This document shows, piece after piece, positions 1 to 5,877 of a stretch of 6,964 nt of DNA (the first letter of the stretch is position 1; every line of letters begins with the position of its first letter). Made by a program: the position numbers and the translations under genes. The DNA comes from Thermoproteales archaeon. GTDB taxonomy: Archaea > Thermoproteota > Thermoprotei > Thermoproteales > Thermocladiaceae. The stretch is from positions 1-6,964 of the forward strand of contig JAMOMD010000328.1 in assembly GCA_027068725.1 (NCBI GenBank). The letters run 5' to 3'. The notes under the pieces are model-generated. The model was not told the origin of the DNA. It saw only the letters and a program-made list of their open reading frames with translations, and did no database searches.

Positions 1-1963
1 TCTCAGTAGAGAACAGAGAGAAAGTCTTGAGCAGAAGCTACGTGAAGGAAAAGTCAAGGCAGTAGTTACAACATCTAGCCTTGAGCTTGGCATCGACATT
101 GGTACAATAGATGCTGTGATACAGTACATGAGTCCAAGACAAGTCACAAGGCTTGTACAGAGAGTTGGAAGAAGTCGCCACAAACTTGGTGAAGAGTCTC
201 TTGGAATAATTATAACATCGGACCTCGATGACACGCTCGAGAGCTTAGTAATTGCAAAATTTGCCATAGAGGGTAAGCTTGAGCGAAGTCTAGAATATCA
301 TGAGGAGGCACTCGACGTTCTTGCTCATCAGATTGTTGGAATGAGTCTTGAAGCAAAGCTCGATGATAAGCCCCTCACGATATCTAGGCTGCTGGACATA
401 GTCAGGAGAGCACATCCATATCGAAACATGGACATGTACAAGCTCATGAAAGTCCTGAAGTTCTTAGAGGAGCGTGGGTACATTATGATTGACGAAGATC
501 GTGTTGTCCCAAGGCGAGGCTCCTACATGTACTATGTCGAGAATGCGTCAATGATTCCTGACGAGGTTAGATACGAGGCTATTGATATATCGAGTAGAAG
601 AACAGTAGGTGAGCTAGATGAGGAATTTGTCACAACAATAGAGCTAGGCTCAAGAATAATACTTGGTGGTCGTGTTTGGACAGTAGTAAACATTGATCAC
701 TCAGGAAAGAGAGTGTATCTTGAGCCTTGTCAGGAAGTTGTTGGTGCAGTACCTGCCTGGCTTGGAGAAGAGATTCCCGTACTACCAGAAGTAGCTCAGG
801 AAGTCATTGATCTGAGAGCAGACCTCGTCGAGCATGGTGTAAAACCTGTCCTGACTAAGCTTGTAACAGAGAGATTACACGTAGAGGATGATACTGTCAA
901 GTTCTTGGAAGAAGAGGTCAGCAAGATACGTAACGAGGACATAGTATTGCCAAGACGCGACCAAATTGTCATTGAGTGCACCGAGAGAATAGTGGTAATA
1001 CATGTAGGTCTTGGCTCTAAGGGCAATGAGGCACTTGGACTGTACGTGACTCGCTATCTTAGCAAGAACTTTCTATTAAATGTAGCGTATAGGTCAGACC
1101 CCTATAGAGTTATATTACTATTCTCAAAACAAGCAAATCCGGAGCTTGTCATAAGAGCACTTAAGGAATCTGACAGTGTTGTTTACAATACAACAATAGA
1201 CGCTATTAGAAACAGCAAATTGTTCAAGTACAGATTCATACATGTTGCGAGAAGATTTGGCGTAGTACCAAAAGATCGTGTAGGAGATGTGAATGTGCAG
1301 AAGTTAATAGAGGCCTATAGAGATACAATAGTCGAAGATGAAACTATTAGAGAGATACTTGTTGATAAAGTAGATATAGATACATTACTATCGTTTATTA
1401 GAAGTGTTCGAGAAGGAAAAATTAAGATAGTAGTATCAAGGAGAGAGAACTTGTCTTACATAGCATTATCAGAGGAGAGTCTATACAACAGGTTCGAGTT
1501 CACTATCTCGACAATACCTAAGCAATTGATTGTTGAGCTTGTTAAGAGGAGGCTTGAGGAGCGTGAGCTTACGCTTGTGTGTATTAGATGTGGATGGCAT
1601 TTTACAGGTAAGGTGAAGGACGTTCCTGAGGACCTACACTGCCCACAGTGTGGTTTTCGCACGATCGCAGTCCTGAAGTATAGGCACGAAGATCTGAAGA
1701 CTGTGCTAAAGGTCATTGAGAAAGTTAGGAAGAAAGAGCCACTATCCCCAGAGGAGCAGAAGCTGTTTAATGAATTGAAACAGCGTGCAAATGTGATTTT
1801 ACAGTACGGAAAGCGTGGACTATATGCACTTGCTGCACATGGTGTAGGTGCAAGTACAGCACTCAGGAAAGTGTTAAGTAAGGCAAGTACAGAAGAAGAG
1901 CTGTTTTTAGCAATACTTGAGGCTGAGAAGGAGTATATTAGGACTAGACAGTTCTGGGATTAG
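1..1963 (+). CDS. lhr: Lhr-like ATP-dependent helicase, C-terminal part (5' end outside window)
   Basis: Superfamily 2 nucleic-acid helicase of the Lhr type, a family linked to DNA repair/recombination and RNA processing. The reading frame is open from base 2, so the gene starts left of the window; 653 residues are present, and archaeal Lhr proteins usually have about 900. In partial numbering, motif V (TSSLELGIDIG, 24-34) and motif VI (QRVGRSRH, 53-60) close the second RecA domain. Next come a winged-helix stretch (about 124-161), a GELDEEFV...GGRVWTVV segment (about 202-230) and the DEAD/DEAH-associated Lhr domain (from about 314, with NEALG). A C-terminal CxxC...CxxC zinc ribbon (Cys 527, 530, 547, 550) is followed by about 100 charged residues. 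The GTG at 116 encodes an internal valine between motifs V and VI and is not the start. Family assignment is firm; the archaeal Lhr subgroup and the true substrate are not resolved here. Confidence 0.93.
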   Translation, partial: LSREQRESLEQKLREGKVKAVVTTSSLELGIDIGTIDAVIQYMSPRQVTRLVQRVGRSRHKLGEESLGIIITSDLDDTLESLVIAKFAIEGKLERSLEYHEEALDVLAHQIVGMSLEAKLDDKPLTISRLLDIVRRAHPYRNMDMYKLMKVLKFLEERGYIMIDEDRVVPRRGSYMYYVENASMIPDEVRYEAIDISSRRTVGELDEEFVTTIELGSRIILGGRVWTVVNIDHSGKRVYLEPCQEVVGAVPAWLGEEIPVLPEVAQEVIDLRADLVEHGVKPVLTKLVTERLHVEDDTVKFLEEEVSKIRNEDIVLPRRDQIVIECTERIVVIHVGLGSKGNEALGLYVTRYLSKNFLLNVAYRSDPYRVILLFSKQANPELVIRALKESDSVVYNTTIDAIRNSKLFKYRFIHVARRFGVVPKDRVGDVNVQKLIEAYRDTIVEDETIREILVDKVDIDTLLSFIRSVREGKIKIVVSRRENLSYIALSEESLYNRFEFTISTIPKQLIVELVKRRLEERELTLVCIRCGWHFTGKVKDVPEDLHCPQCGFRTIAVLKYRHEDLKTVLKVIEKVRKKEPLSPEEQKLFNELKQRANVILQYGKRGLYALAAHGVGASTALRKVLSKASTEEELFLAILEAEKEYIRTRQFWD

Positions 1964-1974
1964 TGACGACCTTA

Positions 1975-2478
1975 TCATTGTAAGATAACTCTCTTCACGT
2001 CTGTCATCGATCTAAGTTCGTCAATTAGCTCTGGTGGTACCTTTCCATCAACGACAATTATGAGCTTGGGCTCCTCCACAGATTCAGGATCTTCGGCAAA
2101 TAACTGCCTAATGCTGAGACCATACTTAGCGATTTTACTCGTTATCTCAGCAACAATTCCGGGTTTTCTCGCATCTTCAGGAATTACTATTATCGTGTCC
2201 ATTCCTAAGTATCGTGCAGCATCTGCTAGAAGACAGACCTGTTTAAGATTCTCAAATATTCTCCTGAGATCTTCGTTCTGAAGAATCATCTCAACAGTTT
2301 CCCTTACGACACGCCGGTCTACTCCAACTTCCTTAGCTATCTGCGTGTGTGGTATCTCTATTTCGCCACTAACCACACGGTAAGGTGGCTTAACCTGAAA
2401 GCCGCGCTCAAATATCAGGCGAGCAACCTTGGCACGTGCAGGATAGTTAGTAAAGTACCTGCTGATTCTGCTCCACAT
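1975..2478 (-). CDS. HTH-ACT domain regulator, predicted regulator of amino-acid metabolism (COG2150-like)
   Basis: Probable amino-acid-responsive transcriptional regulator. From the chosen ATG the protein has 167 residues. An N-terminal helix-turn-helix (about 39-67, IPHTQIAKEVGVDRRVVRET) resembles DNA-binding domains. The C-terminal half (about 94-167) reads as an ACT domain: a beta strand (TIIVIPEDA), then KPGIVAEITSKIAKYGLSIR, then a second strand (KLIIVVDG) and a final VKRVIL strand. ACT domains bind small ligands, usually amino acids, at dimer interfaces. The frame extends to a TTG at 2496 (173 residues). I prefer the ATG at 2478 because the TATA-like box at 2511-2518 predicts transcription starting near 2488, downstream of the TTG. 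The gene is convergent with the helicase (11 bp between stops) and divergent from the surface protein-aroK operon, so it may regulate that operon, itself, or both. Ligand and targets are unknown. Confidence 0.85.
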   Translation of the reverse strand: MWSRISRYFTNYPARAKVARLIFERGFQVKPPYRVVSGEIEIPHTQIAKEVGVDRRVVRETVEMILQNEDLRRIFENLKQVCLLADAARYLGMDTIIVIPEDARKPGIVAEITSKIAKYGLSIRQLFAEDPESVEEPKLIIVVDGKVPPELIDELRSMTDVKRVILQ

Positions 2479-2510
2479 ATGTACGATCGTGTGCAAGTCT
2501 GCCTAGGAGG

Positions 2511-2518
2511 ATAAAAAG
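2511..2518 (-). promoter_or_regulatory. TATA box of the HTH-ACT regulator gene
   Basis: On the - strand the sequence reads CTTTTTAT. It is centred about 36 nt upstream of the ATG at 2478. With the usual archaeal TATA-to-start spacing of 26-27 nt, transcription would begin near 2487-2488 and leave a leader of about 10 nt. There is no Shine-Dalgarno sequence before the ATG, which fits a very short leader. The call rests on position and composition only. Confidence 0.5.
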
Positions 2519-2551
2519 CTAGTGCCCAGAAGTGGTACTGCTCGACACTAG
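2519..2551. repeat. Inverted repeat CTAGTG-N21-CACTAG between divergent promoters
   Basis: Perfect 6-bp arms lie at 2519-2524 and 2546-2551, inside the 88-bp intergenic region. Read in the direction of transcription, each arm is CACTAG. It abuts the TATA box of the regulator gene on the - strand and lies 5 nt before the TATA box of the surface-protein operon on the + strand. The placement suggests a regulator or activator site serving both promoters, possibly bound by the neighbouring HTH-ACT protein. A 6-bp match is short and binding is inferred. Confidence 0.35.
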
Positions 2552-2556
2552 TAACT

Positions 2557-2564
2557 CATAAAAG
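2557..2564 (+). promoter_or_regulatory. TATA box of the surface protein-aroK operon
   Basis: The sequence CATAAAAG is centred about 26 nt upstream of the TTG at 2585, the normal archaeal distance from TATA box to transcription start. This predicts a transcript beginning at or within a few bases of the start codon (leaderless). A GGAG at 2571-2574 could act as a Shine-Dalgarno only if transcription started further upstream. Confidence 0.45.
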
Positions 2565-2584
2565 GATTGTGGAGAATCTGAACC

Positions 2585-4471
2585 TTGCCCTTGAGAATCC
2601 TGATTAAATTACTACCGTTACTGATCGCGGCAACACTACTACTACTAGCAACAAAAATGGCACTAGCTATAGCTCCCATAGTTGAGGCATGCTACGGCTC
2701 ATACTGTGCACGTATAACAACAGGAAACATAACAACATTAAAAGTTCTAACAAACTCAATAATAAAGGTAAAGATAGCAAACACAAATAACCAAACACTA
2801 TACTACACAATCTACATAAACAATCACACAGTAGCCTATGGAGCAGTCGAACCAAACACACTAGTGACAAAATGCATAACAATACTATCAAAAGGCAGAT
2901 ACAGCATGAAGATAGTACTAGGAAATTACACATATAGAATAACCATAGAGTCATTTAATAGTCCGATAAAACTCCTTAAGGAAATATACTACGTACCCTA
3001 TGGTACTGAATCGTATCTAATACTTAAACTTCTACAAAACATACCAATAAAAATGCTCTACCTGAATGGTACAAAATGTACTTGCACTAATGCAACATGT
3101 ATGTGCATACTAAAAATATTTGAAAACACAGCACTTCCACACAATGCAACACTAAACGTAGAGGCAGTTGACTATGCAAACGTTGTTAGCAAACTTAAAC
3201 TAAAAATTATGCTCATACCAATTGTAAGAGTTGCAAAAATTCGACTAAAACACGTAGAGTATAGAAATGGTGTACTTACTATATGCATTTACGCCACTTA
3301 CTGCAGTCCTTATGGAACTGTAAACTTATCAATACTAGTTGACGAGAAGAATGTTACAGAAACAAGTATTCCCTGTGGCAGGTCCAAGTGTATTAGTATT
3401 CCTATACTACTTCTACCAGGTCAGCACGTAGTGGTGCTAGAGTCGAGTAATTATATTGTAGCAGGAACAGTCTATAAGATATTATATGTTAGACGCCAGT
3501 TAATACAGTGCTCAATATATGGCCAGAAGGTAGTCCAAGTTCTGAAAAAGGCGAACTTCTTAATAATGTTTCCACATAACGTAAATGGTCTACTGAGAGT
3601 ACTAGTCTACAATTCCCATGGAAGAGTAATTCTGGAAAAAGTAGTACATATCAGTAATAACAATGTTGTAAAATTTAATATAATATTCAATAGAAGCGGC
3701 ATGTTTAACATAGTATCTTTGTTTGAAAGTAGTACGAGTATAGGCAGATGTGCATTTAATGTAACAGTTACTCCACTAAGCTGTGAGATACGTATTTTCA
3801 ATAAGTCTATAATTAGCTCACTTCCGTTCAGGTATGTCACACTTGTCGGCAAGATTCTTTTAAGTGGTGTAAATGGTGTAAAGAATTTACACCTAGTTAA
3901 GGTTATGTTGCTAGTTGATAGTCGACTAGTTGGTTTGCTTAATGTCAGACCGGGGAATTCTTTCACGTTAAGGATAATGTTCAACAGCTCGGGATTACAT
4001 AATGTTACATTGGTAACATATTGTAAAGATATTGTAAAGAGCTGTCATGCGAGTGTTCTAGTAAACGTGACTCGTTACAGTACTCATATAGTAGCAGTGC
4101 CAGACAAGCATATATGTGTCGTAGGGTCTAGGCTAAGTATTCGCGTAAAGATATGCTCAAAATTAAACAAAACATACAATGGCTCACTGAGAGCAGTAAT
4201 TCATGAGTGTGGACGTGTGCTTACAAGGTTTTTCAAAGTAAATAGCTCATTACTCAATATTGCAATAGTACCAAAGTGTGCTGGTGTTATTGACGTGGAG
4301 CTACAGTACATGGGAGATAGTGTTCACGCTAGTTCTAACACTGCTAAGATAGTGGTAATAGCTGTGCCTGGAGTTCTTGGTGTACCTTTAACTCACCTTG
4401 TAGCAACGGCTGTCACTGTGATTTTAGGCTACTACGTCAGTAATTTAGTTACGCGTCGTAGGGAGGAGTAA
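2585..4471 (+). CDS. Cysteine-rich, predicted glycosylated surface protein with Ig-like repeats; function unknown
   Basis: I do not recognise this 628-residue protein as a named family. Its layout is clear: a hydrophobic signal peptide (about 4-30), a long beta-rich exported region, one C-terminal membrane helix (about 598-621) and a short basic tail (RRREE), so most of it should face the cell exterior. The exported part has 20 cysteines (an even number, suiting disulphides) and 18 N-x-S/T sequons. A turn-plus-strand pattern, clearest as FNRSGMFNIV (368-377) and FNSSGLHNVT (466-475), recurs around residues 104, 187, 279, 372, 470 and 567. This 83-98 residue period points to about six Ig-like sandwiches. 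Residues 165-174 form CTCTNATCMC. The TTG start follows an in-frame TGA at 2579 and sits about 26 nt from a TATA box; TTG 2591 is the alternative. Its TAA overlaps the aroK ATG. It could be an S-layer-associated or adhesion protein. Confidence 0.85.
   Translation: MPLRILIKLLPLLIAATLLLLATKMALAIAPIVEACYGSYCARITTGNITTLKVLTNSIIKVKIANTNNQTLYYTIYINNHTVAYGAVEPNTLVTKCITILSKGRYSMKIVLGNYTYRITIESFNSPIKLLKEIYYVPYGTESYLILKLLQNIPIKMLYLNGTKCTCTNATCMCILKIFENTALPHNATLNVEAVDYANVVSKLKLKIMLIPIVRVAKIRLKHVEYRNGVLTICIYATYCSPYGTVNLSILVDEKNVTETSIPCGRSKCISIPILLLPGQHVVVLESSNYIVAGTVYKILYVRRQLIQCSIYGQKVVQVLKKANFLIMFPHNVNGLLRVLVYNSHGRVILEKVVHISNNNVVKFNIIFNRSGMFNIVSLFESSTSIGRCAFNVTVTPLSCEIRIFNKSIISSLPFRYVTLVGKILLSGVNGVKNLHLVKVMLLVDSRLVGLLNVRPGNSFTLRIMFNSSGLHNVTLVTYCKDIVKSCHASVLVNVTRYSTHIVAVPDKHICVVGSRLSIRVKICSKLNKTYNGSLRAVIHECGRVLTRFFKVNSSLLNIAIVPKCAGVIDVELQYMGDSVHASSNTAKIVVIAVPGVLGVPLTHLVATAVTVILGYYVSNLVTRRREE
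4461..4468 (+). promoter_or_regulatory. Shine-Dalgarno sequence of aroK
   Basis: GGGAGGAG lies inside the last codons of the surface-protein gene. Its GGAGG core (4462-4466) ends 4 nt before the ATG at 4471. This strong site, together with the TAATG stop-start overlap, fixes the aroK start and indicates translation from a shared mRNA. The apparently leaderless genes in this window lack such a site. Confidence 0.75.
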
Positions 4472-5352
4472 TGCAGACTAGGGAAGTCTGTGTAGTAACG
4501 TACAGTGCTATAACAATTGTAAATGCTATACCTGCATTAAGAGGAGCTGCACTTGGTATAGAGATACCTGTTAGAATATGTGTTGAAGAACTTCCAAGCT
4601 ATTCACAAGATATAATAGATGCTGCAGATAGGAATTTCATAAAGTATCTAATAGACAAATTTCGAAGTATAACAGAGATAAGAAACAAGTTTAGAGTAGT
4701 CATAAGATCAGAAATACCTACAGGAGCCGGACTTAAAAGTAGCAGTAGTGTAAGTGCTGGCCTAATAATTGGATTAGCGGCAGCTGCTGGCATTGATATG
4801 AATTTCATGGATTGCCTAAGAATATCCTGCATAGCGTCTAGAGAATATGGTGTATCAGTTACAGGAGCACTAGATGATGCCTCTGCTTCAGTCCTAGGTG
4901 GCTTAGTATATACCGACAATAAGCTTCAGGTTATTGAGGAGCACGTAGATGTGGAAGATAGGTTATACGCACTTGTGTTTACATTAAAAGACTGGGCAAG
5001 ACCACGAGATTTTTCCTCTCGTATACAGGATCTGAGAACTTTTCGTGAAGTATTTAATAGGATATTCATATTTTCTAAGAAGGACCCCTACAATGCTGCA
5101 CTTGTTAATAGTCTGTACGTATGTCACGTATTTGGATACAATTATGGCACAATAGCAAGAATAATGAGAGATTATAAACCAGAGTGTGTTGGCTTATCAG
5201 GAAATGGACCTGCAATCTTTGTAGTTGATAAAGACGTTGAAAAGCTAAGAAGATTAGTAAGCAAATATTTTGAGCAGTTATCTTACTATAAAATAGTTAG
5301 GGTTCTTCCAATTGTTAGAGATGCCTCTATGTCTGTTCTCGATGTTAGGTAA
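4471..5352 (+). CDS. aroK: Shikimate kinase, archaeal GHMP-kinase type
   Basis: Phosphorylates shikimate with ATP to shikimate 3-phosphate, the fifth step of the chorismate pathway to aromatic amino acids, in the cytoplasm. The 293-residue protein belongs to the GHMP kinase superfamily and is unrelated to bacterial P-loop AroK. It shows the N-terminal ITIVNAI...GAALGIEI block (14-32), the ATP-binding loop IPTGAGLKSSSSVSAGL (82-98), the shikimate-kinase signature GALDDASASVLGG (132-144) and the C-terminal GHMP motif GLSGNGPAIF (241-250). Length matches the archaeal family (about 280-300). The signatures separate it from mevalonate and homoserine kinases. It is the second gene of an operon, overlapping the upstream stop by one base, with no other aro gene in view. 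Its stop lies 2 bp from the convergent ferredoxin stop. Confidence 0.93.
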   Translation: MQTREVCVVTYSAITIVNAIPALRGAALGIEIPVRICVEELPSYSQDIIDAADRNFIKYLIDKFRSITEIRNKFRVVIRSEIPTGAGLKSSSSVSAGLIIGLAAAAGIDMNFMDCLRISCIASREYGVSVTGALDDASASVLGGLVYTDNKLQVIEEHVDVEDRLYALVFTLKDWARPRDFSSRIQDLRTFREVFNRIFIFSKKDPYNAALVNSLYVCHVFGYNYGTIARIMRDYKPECVGLSGNGPAIFVVDKDVEKLRRLVSKYFEQLSYYKIVRVLPIVRDASMSVLDVR

Positions 5353-5393
5353 TTTTATTCTTCTGGAATTTCCATTTCAATTTCTTCTACTGC
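5353..5393 (+). terminator. Possible T-rich terminator of the surface protein-aroK operon
   Basis: Directly after the aroK stop the + strand carries repeated T runs (TTTT at 5353-5356, then TTT and TTTC clusters to about 5393). Archaeal termination commonly occurs at T-rich tracts without a hairpin. The tract lies inside the antisense strand of the ferredoxin gene because the two stops are only 2 bp apart. No hairpin was seen. Confidence 0.3.
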
Positions 5394-5822
5394 TAGAACA
5401 TTATGTGGACAGAACATTGCACAGAAACCACAGTGAGTACATATTATTGGCTTACCAGCTTCCTCATCCCACTGTATTGCACCTACTGTACAAGCTTCAA
5501 CACATCTTCCACATCCTATGCATTTCGAGTAGTTTACGAAAAGTGCTATTCCTCTTCGCTCAATTGCATCCATTGGGCACGATCTGACGCATGGTGGATC
5601 TTGACAGAGTCTGCAGACTATTATCGAGAAGCCACGTTCAAATCCTCCCATTGAGCGTACAACTATTGCAGATTTTCCAAATCCTAGGTATCCCTGTCTC
5701 CTAGAGCACGCTAACATGCATAATCCACATCCTACACAGGACTCGTAATCACGTACAACAAGTCTCTTACCACGTACTTTTCGTACTTTTTTAGTTTCTT
5801 GAACTTGAGAAAGTGCTGACAT
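5355..5822 (-). CDS. Ferredoxin-like electron-transfer protein with four [4Fe-4S] cluster motifs
   Basis: Cytoplasmic electron carrier or oxidoreductase subunit of 155 residues. Sixteen cysteines form four sets: CVGCGLCMLAC (29-39), CRLCQDPPCVRSC (70-82), CIGCGRCVEAC (101-111) and CTHCGFCAMFC (128-138). This is the polyferredoxin layout of DMSO-reductase beta-subunit/HycB-like proteins. The spacing and segments such as SAIVVRSMGGFERGF resemble, as I recall the family, small subunits encoded beside archaeal aldehyde:ferredoxin (tungsten) oxidoreductases. No such oxidoreductase lies in the window, so the partner is unknown. The first 20 residues are basic, with no signal peptide or Tat motif. 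The ATG at 5822 is supported by an AT-rich TATA-like element 26-28 nt upstream. It follows the phosphohexomutase gene on the same strand, 55 bp away, and its own promoter suggests independent transcription. Confidence 0.9.
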   Translation of the reverse strand: MSALSQVQETKKVRKVRGKRLVVRDYESCVGCGLCMLACSRRQGYLGFGKSAIVVRSMGGFERGFSIIVCRLCQDPPCVRSCPMDAIERRGIALFVNYSKCIGCGRCVEACTVGAIQWDEEAGKPIICTHCGFCAMFCPHNVLAVEEIEMEIPEE

Positions 5823-5845
5823 TGATGTTAAGGAACGCTCTATTG

Positions 5846-5855
5846 ATTAATTAAT
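5846..5855 (-). promoter_or_regulatory. TATA box of the ferredoxin gene
   Basis: ATTAATTAAT lies within the 12-bp perfect palindrome GATTAATTAATC (5845-5856). Its centre is about 28 nt upstream of the ATG at 5822, so transcription should begin within a few bases of the start codon (leaderless). No Shine-Dalgarno is present. CACTAG occurs 6 nt further upstream on the - strand (5862-5867). The palindrome could also bind a dimeric regulator, but as an AT-only core it is most simply read as the TATA element. Confidence 0.55.
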
Positions 5856-5877
5856 CTGTTGCTAGTGTGCAAATCTG

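Noticed and set aside
116..118. GTG as start of the helicase frame
   Set aside because: The frame is open upstream to base 2 and encodes helicase motif V directly before this codon, so it is an internal valine.
326..333. CTGATGA on the - strand, reminiscent of a C box of a C/D guide RNA
   Set aside because: The first base does not fit RUGAUGA, no properly spaced D/D' boxes were seen, and it lies within the helicase coding region.
2505..2510. AGGAGG on the + strand resembling a ribosome binding site
   Set aside because: The following GTG at 2522 opens a frame that stops after nine codons, and the site lies upstream of the operon TATA box.
2667..2954. Open 95-codon - strand frame rich in Leu/Cys
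   Set aside because: It is antisense to the surface-protein gene and arises because the + strand there is T-poor and A/C-rich; it has no promoter and a low-complexity product.
3866..3893. Tandem GGTGTAAA (3866-3873, 3875-3882) followed by its inverse TTTACACC (3886-3893), a perfect 8-bp hairpin with a GAA loop
   Set aside because: It lies mid-gene in the surface-protein frame and encodes an unremarkable GVNGVKNLHL stretch. There is no T-run, promoter or second copy, so coincidence or weak mRNA structure is the simplest reading.
3607..3984. Open 125-codon - strand frame inside the surface-protein gene
   Set aside because: It is antisense to a gene with a signal peptide, repeats and a membrane anchor that run through this stretch, and shows no recognisable motif or start signal.
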